Shown here one piece after another: positions 54,775 to 63,868 of a DNA stretch of 64,000 nucleotides (position 1 is its first letter; every line of letters starts with the position of its first letter). The stretch spans positions 9,494 to 73,493 of the forward strand of contig DISE01000017.1 in NCBI GenBank assembly GCA_002421865.1, written 5' to 3'. The translations under genes and the position numbers were made by a program. The DNA comes from Castellaniella sp. UBA6218 (GTDB lineage Bacteria; Pseudomonadota; Gammaproteobacteria; Burkholderiales; Burkholderiaceae_B). Below the pieces are notes generated by a model. That model ran no database searches. It worked only from the letters and a program-made list of their open reading frames with translations, and was not told the DNA's origin.

Positions 54775-54788
54775 TGTCATATGACAAC
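54775..54788 (+). promoter_or_regulatory. Operator-like palindrome TGTCATATGACA upstream of gudD
   Basis: A perfect 12-bp palindrome (54775-54786) matching the locus motif as GTCATATGACAAC (54776-54788). It ends 34 bp before the gudD ATG. TATGAC within it could be a -10 element, but the -35 17 bp upstream (CTGATT) is weak. Likely bound by the GntR protein encoded at 57878. Confidence 0.55.
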
Positions 54789-54822
54789 ATGATTTCTTTT
54801 CGCGTCTCCCGCAAGGCCTCCC

Positions 54823-56097
54823 ATGAAACTGAAGACTGTCAAGATCACGCCCATCGCATTCAAGGATCCCCCGCTGTTGAACGCGGCGGGCATTCACGAG
54901 CCCTATGCGCTGCGCACCATTATCGAGCTGGAAAGCGACACCGGCCAGATCGGTCTGGGCGAAACCTACGGCGATGCGCCCATCATCGAATTGCTGCGGG
55001 CGCTGCAGCCCAGCCTTATCGGCCTGGACCCCTTCGATCTGAACGGCCTGCGCCGGCGTGTTCAGGAGACGGTGGCCCGCACCCAGGTCAGCGCGAACAC
55101 GGCCTACAAGCTCGCGCCCGGCACCGACCCGGCCAAGAACGTCCAGAAGCTGTATTCGGCGCTGGAAGTCGCGCTGATGGACATGCAGGCCCGCCATCTG
55201 GGCGCGCCGCTGGTCGATCTGCTGGGCGGACGCGCGCGCGATGCGGTGCCCTTCAGCGCCTACCTGTTTTTCAAGTATGCCCGCCACGTCGATCCGGTCT
55301 ATCCGGACGACGCCTGGGGCGAGACCCTGACGCCCGCGCAACTGGTGGCGCAGGCCGAGACCATGATTGACCGGTACGGTTTCCAGAGCATCAAGCTCAA
55401 GGGGGGAGTGCTGGAGCCCGGGCTGGAGGTGGAATGCGTCCGGGCGCTGGCGGCCCGTTTCCCGGGCATGCCGCTGCGCATCGACCCCAACGGCAACTGG
55501 TCGCTGGCGACGGCGATCGAAATGGGCAAGCGGCTGGAAGGCTTGCTGGAATACTACGAGGATCCCTGCCCGACGCTCGCTGACATGGCGGCGCTGCACA
55601 AGGCGACCGGCCTGCCGCTGGCCACGAACATGGTGGTCACGGACATGGCCCAGTTCCGCGACAATGTTTCCGCGAACGGCTGCCAGATCATCCTGTCCGA
55701 CCATCATTATTGGGGCGGGCTGCGGGATACGCAGCTGCTCGCGCGCATGTGCGAGGTATTCGGCATGGGCCTGTCCATGCACTCCAATTCGCATTTGGGC
55801 ATCAGCCTGATGGCCATGGCGCATGTGGCGGCCAGCGTGCCGGCCCTGAGCTACGCCTGCGATACGCACTATCCCTGGCTGGATCCCGACGAGGAAGTCG
55901 TCGCGGGGGGACACCTGCGCTTCCATGATGGCGCCATCGTGCTGGGCGACGCGCCGGGCCTGGGCCTGGAGATCGACCAGGAGGCCCTGGCGCGGCTGCA
56001 TGAGCAGTACCTGAGCTGCGGCATCCGCTCCCGCGATGACGCCGCTCAGATGCGCAAGTACCAGCCCGACTGGAGCGGCAAGGCACCGCGGTTTTGA
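54823..56097 (+). CDS. gudD: Glucarate dehydratase, enolase superfamily
   Basis: Dehydrates D-glucarate (and often L-idarate) to 5-dehydro-4-deoxy-D-glucarate. The 424-residue enzyme shows the enolase-superfamily barrel with the glucarate-dehydratase residues: base Lys in SIKLKGG, metal ligands Asp in LRIDPNGNW, Glu in YYEDPCPTL and Asn in LATNMVV, then Asp in ILSDHHYWGG and the His base in LSMHSNSHLGIS. The C-terminal YACDTHYPWLD is also typical. Start ATG 54823 has a weak ribosome-binding site. It converges on garD (21-bp gap) and is divergent from the ABC operon. One of two aldarate dehydratases in this locus. Confidence 0.93.
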   Translation: MKLKTVKITPIAFKDPPLLNAAGIHEPYALRTIIELESDTGQIGLGETYGDAPIIELLRALQPSLIGLDPFDLNGLRRRVQETVARTQVSANTAYKLAPGTDPAKNVQKLYSALEVALMDMQARHLGAPLVDLLGGRARDAVPFSAYLFFKYARHVDPVYPDDAWGETLTPAQLVAQAETMIDRYGFQSIKLKGGVLEPGLEVECVRALAARFPGMPLRIDPNGNWSLATAIEMGKRLEGLLEYYEDPCPTLADMAALHKATGLPLATNMVVTDMAQFRDNVSANGCQIILSDHHYWGGLRDTQLLARMCEVFGMGLSMHSNSHLGISLMAMAHVAASVPALSYACDTHYPWLDPDEEVVAGGHLRFHDGAIVLGDAPGLGLEIDQEALARLHEQYLSCGIRSRDDAAQMRKYQPDWSGKAPRF

Positions 56098-56118
56098 GGC
56101 ACAACCGGGCCGGCCCGG

Positions 56119-57675
56119 TCAGGTGACCGGGCCGGGGTTGAACAGAACCAGATCGTTGACGATTCCCCAGTGCTCGGCCCAGGTCTTGCGGCCGCTGGCG
56201 ACCTCCAGGATGCGCTCGAACAGTTCCTGACCCAGTTCCTCGATGCTGGCCTCGCCGGTGGCGATCCGGCCGGCGTCGACATCCATCAGATCGTGCCAGC
56301 GGCGTGCCAGGTCCGATCGGGTGGCGACCTTGATCACCGGGACCTCGGCCAGTCCGTAGGGCGTGCCCCGGCCGGTGGTGAAGATGTGGACGTTCATGCC
56401 GGCCGCCAGTTGCAGCGTGCCGCAGACGAAGTCGCCGGCCGGTGTGGCGGCGTACAGCAGGCCCTTTTCCCGGGCGCGTTCGCCCGGCGGCACGACGCCG
56501 CGGATGGGCATCGTGCCGGACTTGATGATGGATCCCATGGCCTTTTCGACGATGTTCGACAGACCGCCGCGCTTGTTGCCTGGCGTGGTGTTGGCGCTGC
56601 GGTCCGCCTGGCCGCGCCGCAGGTAATCGTCGTACCAGGCCATCTCCCGGATCAGGTCGCGCGCAACCTCGGGCGTGGCCGCCCGCGCCGTCAGCTGATC
56701 GATGCCGTCCCGTACTTCGGTGACTTCGGAGAACATGATGGTGGCGCCCGCGCGCACCAGCAGGTCGGCGGCGTGGCCCACCGCCGGGTTGGCCGTGGCG
56801 CCGGAAAAAGCGTCGCTGCCGCCGCACTGCACGCCCACCACCAGATCGGACGCCGGGCAGGTTTCCCGGCGCCGCCTGTTCAGGCGTTCCAGGTGAGTTT
56901 CCGCCATGGCCAGGATTTCGTCGATCATGCTGCCGAAACCGATGTGCCGCTCGTCCTGCAGACGCACGAGGTCCGGATGCGTTTCGCCGCGATCCTTGAA
57001 GCGCTCGGGCATGAGGCGTTCGGGCTGCAGTTTTTCACAGCCGAGACTGACCAGCATGACCTCGCCGCCGAAGTTCGGATTCTGCGCGATGTGGCGCAGG
57101 GTCTTGACCGGAATCGAGGCGCCCGGGGCGTCGATGGCCACACCGCAACCGTAGCCGTGATGCAGCGCCACCACGCCGTCCACGTTGGGATAGCGCGGCA
57201 GCAGTTCGCGGCGGATGCGGTCCAGGGCGATGTCCGCCACCCCGGCCACGCATTGCACGGTCATGGCGATAGCCAGAATATTGCGGGTGCCCACGGAGCC
57301 GTCGGCATTGCGGTAGCCCTGGAATGTGCGGCCGGTCAGGGGTTCCGGCTCGGGGACAGTGGCGGTGCAGATCGGCAGGTCGTCCAGGGACGGCGCCGGC
57401 GGCATGCGCATCACCGCCTCGTAGACCCAGCTGCCGGCGGGCAATGGTTTGGTCGCATGGCCGATGACGACGCCGTAGCGCACGACGGCCCCCCCTTCGG
57501 GGATGTCGGCCAGGGCGACTTTGTGGCCCTGGGGGATGGCTTCGAGCAGGGTCGGGCCATCGGCGATGCGGGCGCCCGCGGGCAACCCCCGGTCATTGGC
57601 GATGATGGCGACATTATCGCCCGCGCGCATGCGGATCATGCGGGGCACCTGGACGGTCGGCTTGGGGGGATGCAC
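56119..57675 (-). CDS. garD: Galactarate dehydratase (UxaA/GarD family)
   Basis: Dehydrates galactarate (mucate) to 5-dehydro-4-deoxyglucarate. The 518-residue product has an N-terminal SAF domain (about residues 12-95, [20 protein letters not shown]). The GarD/UxaA catalytic region includes [55 protein letters not shown] and [21 protein letters not shown] place the start at GTG 57675 with AGGAGA upstream; the open frame to 57792 crosses the promoter. A strong promoter overlapped by an 18-bp palindrome lies directly upstream. Altronate dehydratase is the close alternative, but length and neighbours favour GarD. Confidence 0.9.
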   Translation of the reverse strand: MHPPKPTVQVPRMIRMRAGDNVAIIANDRGLPAGARIADGPTLLEAIPQGHKVALADIPEGGAVVRYGVVIGHATKPLPAGSWVYEAVMRMPPAPSLDDLPICTATVPEPEPLTGRTFQGYRNADGSVGTRNILAIAMTVQCVAGVADIALDRIRRELLPRYPNVDGVVALHHGYGCGVAIDAPGASIPVKTLRHIAQNPNFGGEVMLVSLGCEKLQPERLMPERFKDRGETHPDLVRLQDERHIGFGSMIDEILAMAETHLERLNRRRRETCPASDLVVGVQCGGSDAFSGATANPAVGHAADLLVRAGATIMFSEVTEVRDGIDQLTARAATPEVARDLIREMAWYDDYLRRGQADRSANTTPGNKRGGLSNIVEKAMGSIIKSGTMPIRGVVPPGERAREKGLLYAATPAGDFVCGTLQLAAGMNVHIFTTGRGTPYGLAEVPVIKVATRSDLARRWHDLMDVDAGRIATGEASIEELGQELFERILEVASGRKTWAEHWGIVNDLVLFNPGPVT

Positions 57676-57687
57676 GGAAAGTCTCCT

Positions 57688-57728
57688 TATGATGATCTCA
57701 TCATACAACTGTGGGTTTGGACTGACAA
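57688..57728 (-). promoter_or_regulatory. garD promoter with overlapping 18-bp operator palindrome
   Basis: Minus strand -35 TTGTCA (57723-57728) and -10 TATGAT (57700-57705) with an ideal 17-bp spacer. The perfect inverted repeat TATGATGATCTCATCATA (57688-57705) covers the -10 and the expected start point, and the locus motif reads CTCATCATACAAC at 57697-57709. The ribosome-binding site AGGAGA follows at once. A clear layout for repression by the adjacent GntR protein. Confidence 0.75.
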
Positions 57729-57777
57729 TCCTGCCGCCCTGGAATGCCCAAGATCGTTTCCCTATGCAGATCGCTCT

Positions 57778-57822
57778 TTGTCTCCTGTGCATTTGGAAAA
57801 ATATAATATGTCATCGTATGAG
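57778..57822 (+). promoter_or_regulatory. Promoter and operator of the gntR regulator gene
   Basis: Plus strand -35 TTGTCT (57778-57783), 18-bp spacer, -10 TATAAT (57802-57807). The motif GTCATCGTATGAG follows at 57810-57822, over the expected transcription start. This suggests autoregulation of the GntR gene, whose ATG is 55 bp further on. Confidence 0.6.
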
Positions 57823-57877
57823 TTATCTCTTCGGGAATGCAGTATCATGAATCGTCCCCATCCCTAGACTCCGCCCC

Positions 57878-58612
57878 ATGGTCTCCGTCCCCGCACGCCG
57901 TTCGCGCAACCTCACCCAGAATGTCGTGGCCGCGCTGTCCGAGCGCATCCGTCACGGCGAATTCCACGTCGGCGAGAAGTTGCCGACGGAGTCCGCGCTG
58001 ATGGAGTCTTTCGGCGTCAGCCGGACTGTGATCCGCGAGGCGATCTCCCGCTTGCAGGCCGCCGGTCTGGTCGAGACCCGGCACGGCATCGGGACTTTTC
58101 TGCTCGAACCCCGCAACGAACAGCAGTTGCGCATCCGCACGGAAAACATCCTGACCATGCTGGACGTCCTGGCGATCCTGGAATTGCGGATCAGTCTGGA
58201 AACCGAAGCGGCCGGGCTGGCCGCATTGCGGCGAACGGATGCCCAGGTTCAGCAATTGCGCGGCATCCTGGACGAGTTCGCCGAGCATGTGCGCAAGAAG
58301 ACCGGCAATGCGGTGGTCTCGGACGTGGCGTTCCACCTGACGGTGGCGACGGCGACAGGCAACCGCTATTTCCACGACATCCTGAAACAGCTGGGCAAGG
58401 CCATCATTCCCCGCACGCGTGTCGATTCCGCAGCTCTGGCCGAAGACGACCGCACCGGCTATCTCGGCCGCGTCCATGTCGAGCACGAAGATATCTACAA
58501 CGCCATCGCCCGCAAGGACCCGGACGCGGCCCGCGCGGCGATGCGCACGCACCTGACCAACAGCCGGGAGCGCCTGCGCCGCGCCCAGGAAGCGGCCGAG
58601 CAGGGCGCCTGA
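57878..58612 (+). CDS. GntR-family (FCD) regulator of aldarate utilisation
   Basis: A 244-residue regulator. The N-terminal winged HTH (residues about 8-75) reads SERIRHGEFHVGEKLPTESA, LMESFGVSRTVIREAISRLQ, AAGLVETRHGIGTFLL. The all-helical FCD effector domain (about 95-225) has metal-ligand residues in VSDVAFHLTVATATGNRYF and GRVHVEHEDIYNAI. It is central to the aldarate genes and divergent from garD. Six copies of a motif close to the GntR/FCD style (GTCAT-NNN-AYRAS) lie in the promoters of this locus. Probably a repressor relieved by a pathway intermediate or substrate; effector unknown. Confidence 0.9.
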   Translation: MVSVPARRSRNLTQNVVAALSERIRHGEFHVGEKLPTESALMESFGVSRTVIREAISRLQAAGLVETRHGIGTFLLEPRNEQQLRIRTENILTMLDVLAILELRISLETEAAGLAALRRTDAQVQQLRGILDEFAEHVRKKTGNAVVSDVAFHLTVATATGNRYFHDILKQLGKAIIPRTRVDSAALAEDDRTGYLGRVHVEHEDIYNAIARKDPDAARAAMRTHLTNSRERLRRAQEAAEQGA

Positions 58613-58643
58613 GTCCGGGTCGGTCATCGCCGCCATCCGTCAC

Positions 58644-58696
58644 GCATTGCCAGACCGCCCCGCGCCGCCCGCCGTCGCGGGGCGGTCTGGCAATGC
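58644..58696. repeat. 21-bp perfect inverted repeat after gntR
   Basis: Arms 58644-58664 (GCATTGCCAGACCGCCCCGC plus G) and 58676-58696 match perfectly over 21 bp with an 11-nt loop. It starts 31 bp after the gntR stop. It would form a very stable hairpin and is the likely end of the gntR transcript, although no T-run follows. The 320-bp gap from 58613 to kdgD otherwise holds only the operator and promoter sites listed separately. Confidence 0.65.
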
Positions 58697-58730
58697 GCAG
58701 GGGAAATTCGGTGGGAATTCTTATAGATAT

Positions 58731-58743
58731 GTCATCGTATAAG
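58731..58743 (+). promoter_or_regulatory. Upstream operator copy GTCATCGTATAAG
   Basis: A 12-of-13 match to the site at 57810 (GTCATCGTATGAG). It lies 125 bp upstream of the operator that overlaps the kdgD promoter, a distance that could permit looping between two bound dimers. No convincing promoter of its own is seen. Confidence 0.5.
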
Positions 58744-58836
58744 AAAGAAAATCCCAGGTGGCAGGCAAGGTTTTGACGAAATCGCCACACATTGTGCTTT
58801 TATATCAGGGTATATACTAGTCTGAAAGAATTGGGC

Positions 58837-58868
58837 TTGTTGCTTGTCGTCTGATGTCATATGATAAC
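58837..58868 (+). promoter_or_regulatory. kdgD promoter with overlapping operator
   Basis: -35 TTGTTG (58837-58842), 17-bp spacer, -10 TATGAT (58860-58865). The -10 lies inside the locus motif GTCATATGATAAC (58856-58868). This repeats the garD layout in which the -10 hexamer is part of the operator. kdgD starts 64 bp downstream. Confidence 0.65.
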
Positions 58869-58932
58869 GTACGACATGAACAAGAGAGGATGGTGCGGCA
58901 TGCGCCATTCCAGACCAGAGGACACCACGCAT

Positions 58933-59838
58933 ATGACGACTTGTCAGGAATTGAAGGACATCCTGAGGGACGGACTTCTGTCGTTTCCCGTCACGGATTT
59001 CGATGCCCGGGGCGATTTCGACCCGAAGGGTTACCAGGCCCGCCTGGAATGGTTGATGCCCTATGGGGCCCGAGCCCTGTTCGCGGCCGGTGGCACGGGC
59101 GAGTATTTCTCGCTGACGCTGGATGACTTTTCCCAGGTGGTGCGCACGGCGGTCAAGACTTGCCAGGGCCATACCCCCATCCTGGCCGGTGCGGGCGGTC
59201 CCACCCGCAATGCCATCGCCTTCGCCCAGGAGGCCGAGCGCCAGGGCGCGGCCGGCCTGCTGCTGATGCCGCACTATCTCACCGAGGCGCCGCAGGACGG
59301 GATCGCCGCGCACGTCAAGGAAGTCTGCCGCTCCATCGAGATCGGCGTGGTGCTCTACAATCGCGGCCAATGCCGGCTGTCGGCCTCCGTGCTGGAGCAA
59401 CTGGCCGAGGAGTGTCCGAACCTGATCGGCTTCAAGGACGGTGTGGGCGACATCGAGAACATGGTCCGTGTGCGCCGCCGGCTGGGCGACCGCTTCGCCT
59501 ATCTGGGCGGTCTGCCGACGGCCGAGGTCTTCGCCGAGGCTTACCGCGCCTTGGGTGTGCCGGTGTATTCTTCCGCCGTGTTCAATTTCATCCCCGCGAC
59601 AGCGATGAAGTTCTATGAAGCGGTCCGTGCCGAGGATCATGAGACCACCGGCCAGCTGCTGGACAAATTCTTCCTGCCGATGCTCGAAATCCGCAACCGC
59701 AAGCAGGGTTATGCGGTCAGCATCGTCAAGGCCGGCGCCCGCATCGTCGGCCATCCGGCCGGCCCGGTGCGCGCGCCTCTGGTGGATCTGACGGCGTCGG
59801 AAGAAGACGAACTGCGCGAGCTGATCGAAGCGCTCTGA
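58933..59838 (+). CDS. kdgD: 5-dehydro-4-deoxyglucarate dehydratase
   Basis: A DapA-superfamily class I aldolase-fold enzyme that dehydrates and decarboxylates 5-dehydro-4-deoxyglucarate to 2,5-dioxopentanoate and CO2. The 301-residue product shows the Schiff-base Lys in [14 protein letters not shown], the catalytic Tyr in [12 protein letters not shown], and [17 protein letters not shown], the KDGDH version of the GTTGE motif. I chose ATG 58933 ([11 protein letters not shown]); in-frame ATGs further upstream, from 58861, lie within the operator. It is followed 7 bp later by the lactonase gene. It receives the common product of both GudD and GarD. Confidence 0.92.
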   Translation: MTTCQELKDILRDGLLSFPVTDFDARGDFDPKGYQARLEWLMPYGARALFAAGGTGEYFSLTLDDFSQVVRTAVKTCQGHTPILAGAGGPTRNAIAFAQEAERQGAAGLLLMPHYLTEAPQDGIAAHVKEVCRSIEIGVVLYNRGQCRLSASVLEQLAEECPNLIGFKDGVGDIENMVRVRRRLGDRFAYLGGLPTAEVFAEAYRALGVPVYSSAVFNFIPATAMKFYEAVRAEDHETTGQLLDKFFLPMLEIRNRKQGYAVSIVKAGARIVGHPAGPVRAPLVDLTASEEDELRELIEAL

Positions 59839-59845
59839 TCCGTCC

Positions 59846-60754
59846 ATGCCCATGTCCGCCGCACCCGCACAGAACGCCGAACTGGTTCTGCATCCGCGCA
59901 ACCTGACCGGGGAGAGTCCGGTCTGGCATCCGGGCGAGCAGGCCCTGTACTGGGTGGACATTCCCGCCGGAACGCTGCATCGCTGGCGTGCCGGCGACGG
60001 GCAGCACACAAGCTGGCGCGCAGATCAGCGGCTGGCGTGCATCGCCCGGTATGCCGAGGGCGGCTGGCTGGGCGCCATGGAAGATGGCGTCTATCGCCTG
60101 TCGCCGCAGGCCGATCAACGCTTGGGCATGACGTCCCTGATCGGTGTCGTCCATGCGCGTCCCGGCATGCGTTTCAATGACGGTCGCTGCGACCGGCAGG
60201 GCAGATTCTGGGTTGGATCGATGCTGGACGATGGCGGGCCGGGCGCGCCCGTCGGCGTCTTGTACCGCCTTTCGGCCCTGGGCGGTGCGCCGCGTCTGGA
60301 CTGTATCGATCAGGGCATGCTGACGCCCAATGGACTGGCCTTCAGTCCTGACGGGCGCACCCTGTACCTGTCAGACTCGCATCCCGACCGGCAGCGCGTC
60401 TGGGCCTTCGATTACGATCCCGACGACGGAGTTCCCAGCGGGCGCCGCGTGTTCATCGAGAAACTGCCGGGCGGCCGTCCGGACGGCGCTGCCATCGACG
60501 CCGAGGGCTGTTACTGGATTTGCGGCAACGACGCCGGTCTGGTCCACCGCTACACGCCGGATGGCCGCCTGGATCGCAGCCTGTGCGTGCCGGTGGCCAA
60601 ACCATCCATGTGCGCATTCGGCGGCAGGGATCTGGACACTCTGTTCGTGACGTCGATCCGCCCGGCCGGTGCAGGCCCCCTGGCTCTGGATGGGGCGCTG
60701 TTCGCCCTGCGTCCGGGGGTGCGGGGCATCGAAGAGCCGGTATTCGCCACCTGA
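59846..60754 (+). CDS. SMP-30/gluconolactonase/LRE family lactonase
   Basis: A 302-residue six-bladed propeller lactonase. Metal-site residues are visible: Glu in LTGESPVWHP, Asn in MRFNDGRCDRQGRFWVGSM, Asn in LTPNGLAFSPDG and Asp in GGRPDGAAIDAEG. The family opens gluconolactone, xylonolactone or aldarolactones. Coupled to kdgD (7-bp gap), it probably hydrolyses a sugar-acid lactone such as glucaro- or galactarolactone, which arises when uronates are oxidised. That gives the locus an entry from uronic acids, consistent with the epimerase gene in the import operon. Confidence 0.88.
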   Translation: MPMSAAPAQNAELVLHPRNLTGESPVWHPGEQALYWVDIPAGTLHRWRAGDGQHTSWRADQRLACIARYAEGGWLGAMEDGVYRLSPQADQRLGMTSLIGVVHARPGMRFNDGRCDRQGRFWVGSMLDDGGPGAPVGVLYRLSALGGAPRLDCIDQGMLTPNGLAFSPDGRTLYLSDSHPDRQRVWAFDYDPDDGVPSGRRVFIEKLPGGRPDGAAIDAEGCYWICGNDAGLVHRYTPDGRLDRSLCVPVAKPSMCAFGGRDLDTLFVTSIRPAGAGPLALDGALFALRPGVRGIEEPVFAT

Positions 60755-60757
60755 TCT

Positions 60758-60862
60758 CCACGTCGCGGCCTGCAAGGCGCTCCGATTCGGCAGGCACAGC
60801 TCGTCGAGGATTGTGACATCCCCCCACGTCGCGGCCTGCAGGCCGCTCCGATTCGGCAGGCG
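60758..60862. repeat. Two 39-bp direct repeats
   Basis: Copies at 60758-60796 and 60824-60862 differ at three positions and are separated by 27 bp. Each contains CACGTCGCGGCCTGCA and CTCCGATTCGGCAGG. Copy two holds a perfect 16-bp palindrome GCGGCCTGCAGGCCGC (60831-60846), degraded in copy one. They sit in the convergent gap between the lactonase and ppc genes and look like a REP-type element. Confidence 0.75.
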
Positions 60863-60888
60863 CGAAATAGTCCGCAGGGACTATTTCG
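60863..60888. terminator. 11-bp perfect hairpin between lactonase and ppc genes
   Basis: CGAAATAGTCC / GGACTATTTCG with a GCAG loop, 10 bp from the ppc stop and directly after the second direct repeat. No T-run. The convergent setting suggests transcription termination for one or both genes, or part of the repeat element. Confidence 0.5.
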
Positions 60889-60897
60889 TGTCCTGCC

Positions 60898-63753
60898 TCA
60901 TCCCGAGTTCCTCAGTCCGGCTGCGATCCCGTTGATGGTCATGTGGATCGCCCGCTGGTCGCGCGATTCCTGCTCGTCGGCGCGGCGCGCGGACGACTGG
61001 CCGGAACGCACGCGGCGCAGCAGTTCGACCTGCAGGTGGTTCAGCGGGTCGATGTAGGCGAAGCGCTCGGCCAGCGCGCTGCGCAGGGGCTCGTCGTGGG
61101 CCAGCAGGTCGTGGCCGGTGACGGCGCGGAAGGCGTCACGCGTGGCCTGGTATTCGGCGGCGATCCGCTCGAAGATCCGCTGGCGCAAGGCTTTGTCGGG
61201 GACCAGCTCGGCATAGGCGCGGCCGATGGCGAGATCGGTCTTGGCCAGCACCTGTTCCATGTTGGACAGCAGCGTGCGGAAGAATGGCCAGTCCCGGGCC
61301 ATGGCCTGGAGGCGTTCCAGGCGCGCTTCGCGCGACAGGGCCTGATCGGGGCCGCCGTCGGACAGGTAGCGCCCGAGCGCCGTGCCCATGCCGTACCAGC
61401 CCGGCAGGGGCAGGCGGCACTGGGCCCAGGAGAACGACCAGGGGATGGCGCGCAGATCCTCGATCCGCTGCAGGGCCTTGCGCGAGGATGGGCGCGAACC
61501 GATGTTCAGGCCGGCGATCTCGCGGATCGGCGTCGAGGCGAAGAAATAATCCGTGAAGCCTTCGGTGCCATAGACCAGATCGCGGTAGGCGTGCCGGGCG
61601 GTTTCCGACATCCAGGCCATGGCTTCGCCGTAGCGGGCGGCGTGCTCGTCCTCGGCCCGGGTGGCCGGCGAGCCGGACGACAGGCTGGCCTCCAGGGTGG
61701 CGGCGACGAACAGTTCCAGGTGCGAACGTCCGACTTCGGCGTCCTTGTAGCGGCCCTGGATGATCTCGCCCTGTTCGGTCAGCCGGATCTGGTTGTTCAC
61801 CGTGCCCGGGGGCTGCGACAGGATGGAGTCGTAGCTGGGGCCGCCGCCCCGTCCCACGGAACCGCCGCGCCCGTGGAACAGGCGCAGGCGGGTGCGGTGC
61901 TTGCGGAAGACTTCGACCAGCCGCCGCTCGGCCTGGTACAGCGACCAGTTCGAGGTCAGGTAGCCGCCGTCCTTGTTGCTGTCCGAATAACCCAGCATGA
62001 CTTCCTGGATGCCGTGCTGGGCGTGGCGCACGCGAGCGGCCACTTCCGGCAGCGACAGCCAGGCATCCATGATGTCCGGGCCACGCTCCAGGTCGGGGAT
62101 GGTCTCGAACAACGGCACCACCATCAATCCGCTGTCGAGGGCGGCGTCGTTGGCCGTGGTGGGAGCGATCAGGCCGGTTTCCTGTTGCAGCACCAGGACT
62201 TCGAGGAGGTCGCTGAGGGTTTCGGTGTGGGACACGATGGCCTGTCGCAGGGCGGCCTCGCCGAAGCGCCGGCGGCAGTCGGCGGCCATGCGCAGGATGG
62301 CCAGTTCCTTGGTCGTTTCGGCGGAATATTCGATCCAGGGCGAGACCAGGGGCCGCGGCTCGCGCAGTTCCTGGCGCAGCACGCGGACGCGGTCGGCCTC
62401 GGACAGCCTGGCGTAGCGCACGGGTTTCCCGTCGAGTGTGACTCGGACGTGGCGCATCAGTTCGTCCAGCACGCGTTCGTGGACGTCGGAGCTTTGCCGC
62501 AGGTCCACCGTGGCCAGGTGCAGGCCGAAAATCCCGACCGCCTGGCGCAGGTGCGTCAGGCGCAGCCGCGCGACCAGGGCGCCATGGTGGGTGTCCAGCG
62601 ACTCGGCGACCGTTCCCAGGTCCGTCGCGAATTCGGCGGCCGTTCCGTAGGCCGGGGCGTCATAGATATTGCGCCGGGCCAGGCGCCGGCCCGTCAGGGC
62701 CCGCGCGGTGGCGGCCAGGCGGGCATAGATGTGGATGCAGGCGCGCCGGTAGGGTTCGTCCTGGCGGTGGGGGGACGGATCACGGCTGGCGGCGGCCAGT
62801 TCGGCCAGGGCGGGCGTGACGCTCATCAGGGATTGCGAGACTGACAGCTCCGCGCCCAGAGCGTGGACTTCCGTCAGGTAATAGCGCAGGACATGGGCGG
62901 ACTGGCGCAGCAGCGCCTGTTCCAGGGTGCCCGCGTCCACGTTCGGATTGCCGTCGCGGTCGCCGCCGATCCAGCTCCCCATGTGGACGAAAGGCGGCAG
63001 CGGCGTGTTGTCCACGTCGAACACGGTGCGCGCCGGCTTGCGCAGCAGCGCCCCCATGTCCAGATGCAGCTGGGGCAGGGTGCTGAAGAAGGTGCTGGTG
63101 TAGTAGGACAGGGCGTTGTCGATTTCGTCGAGCACCGTGAGCTTGCTCTGGCGCAGCATGCGCGTCTGCCACAGGGCGGCGATGAGCCCCGCCAGACGCT
63201 CGTTCAGCCGCGCCGACTCCAGCGGTGCATGAGGCGCGTCCATCTGGCGCAGATGTTGGGCGATGGCCTGGTGCAGGTCCAGCGTGCTCTTGCGCTGGAC
63301 TTCGGTGGGGTGGGCCGTCAGCACCGGCACGATGCAGGCCGAGGCCAGGTGCTGGCGGATGCGGGCGCCCGACAGGCCGGCGGCCTGCAGCAGATCGACG
63401 GCGTGCCGCAGGCTGCCCGGCGTCGCGGGGCCCTCGGCCTGCCAGTGCAGGCGCTGGCGGCGGGTCTGGTCACGGTCTTCGGCGATGTTGGACAAGTGCA
63501 GGAAATAGCTGAAGGCTCGCGCCACGGAGTTGGCTTCGCCGTCGGCCAGGCGGCGGATCTGGCGTTCCAGCATGCGGCCGTCGCGGTCCTGGCCCTCGCG
63601 GCGGAATTTCACGGCGGCGCGGCGCAGTTTTTCGATCACGTCATAGACGGCGCGGCCCTCGCAGTCCCGGATGACTTCCCCCAAGGTCCGGCCCAGCAGC
63701 CGGATGTCCTGTCGCAGGGGGGAATGGACTTCGTTCGGGATCGGGGGCTTCAC
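60898..63753 (-). CDS. ppc: Phosphoenolpyruvate carboxylase
   Basis: Carboxylates phosphoenolpyruvate with bicarbonate to oxaloacetate, refilling the citric acid cycle. The 951-residue product has the catalytic His in [17 protein letters not shown], the glycine-rich [17 protein letters not shown] loop, [17 protein letters not shown], and the invariant C-terminal region ending AAGLRNSG (usually RNTG). I place the start at GTG 63753 ([20 protein letters not shown]) because GGAG lies 5 nt upstream and homology starts there; ATG 63831 and ATG 63870 are longer options, the last overlapping ilvD. It consumes bicarbonate, which DabAB and the carbonic anhydrase in this window could supply. Confidence 0.95.
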   Translation of the reverse strand: MKPPIPNEVHSPLRQDIRLLGRTLGEVIRDCEGRAVYDVIEKLRRAAVKFRREGQDRDGRMLERQIRRLADGEANSVARAFSYFLHLSNIAEDRDQTRRQRLHWQAEGPATPGSLRHAVDLLQAAGLSGARIRQHLASACIVPVLTAHPTEVQRKSTLDLHQAIAQHLRQMDAPHAPLESARLNERLAGLIAALWQTRMLRQSKLTVLDEIDNALSYYTSTFFSTLPQLHLDMGALLRKPARTVFDVDNTPLPPFVHMGSWIGGDRDGNPNVDAGTLEQALLRQSAHVLRYYLTEVHALGAELSVSQSLMSVTPALAELAAASRDPSPHRQDEPYRRACIHIYARLAATARALTGRRLARRNIYDAPAYGTAAEFATDLGTVAESLDTHHGALVARLRLTHLRQAVGIFGLHLATVDLRQSSDVHERVLDELMRHVRVTLDGKPVRYARLSEADRVRVLRQELREPRPLVSPWIEYSAETTKELAILRMAADCRRRFGEAALRQAIVSHTETLSDLLEVLVLQQETGLIAPTTANDAALDSGLMVVPLFETIPDLERGPDIMDAWLSLPEVAARVRHAQHGIQEVMLGYSDSNKDGGYLTSNWSLYQAERRLVEVFRKHRTRLRLFHGRGGSVGRGGGPSYDSILSQPPGTVNNQIRLTEQGEIIQGRYKDAEVGRSHLELFVAATLEASLSSGSPATRAEDEHAARYGEAMAWMSETARHAYRDLVYGTEGFTDYFFASTPIREIAGLNIGSRPSSRKALQRIEDLRAIPWSFSWAQCRLPLPGWYGMGTALGRYLSDGGPDQALSREARLERLQAMARDWPFFRTLLSNMEQVLAKTDLAIGRAYAELVPDKALRQRIFERIAAEYQATRDAFRAVTGHDLLAHDEPLRSALAERFAYIDPLNHLQVELLRRVRSGQSSARRADEQESRDQRAIHMTINGIAAGLRNSG

Positions 63754-63868
63754 AGGGTCTCCATCGTCGGGAATCTGGGCGTGCGCGGCCTGCCCGCCCC
63801 GTGTTGCCGGGCGGGAGGAACCGTTTATCATAAGCGCTTTTGCCCCTTTCGTTTCCAGGACCGCCGCC

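Noticed and set aside
60943..62844. Long plus-strand open frame opposite ppc
   Set aside because: Antisense shadow; ppc motifs are all on the minus strand.
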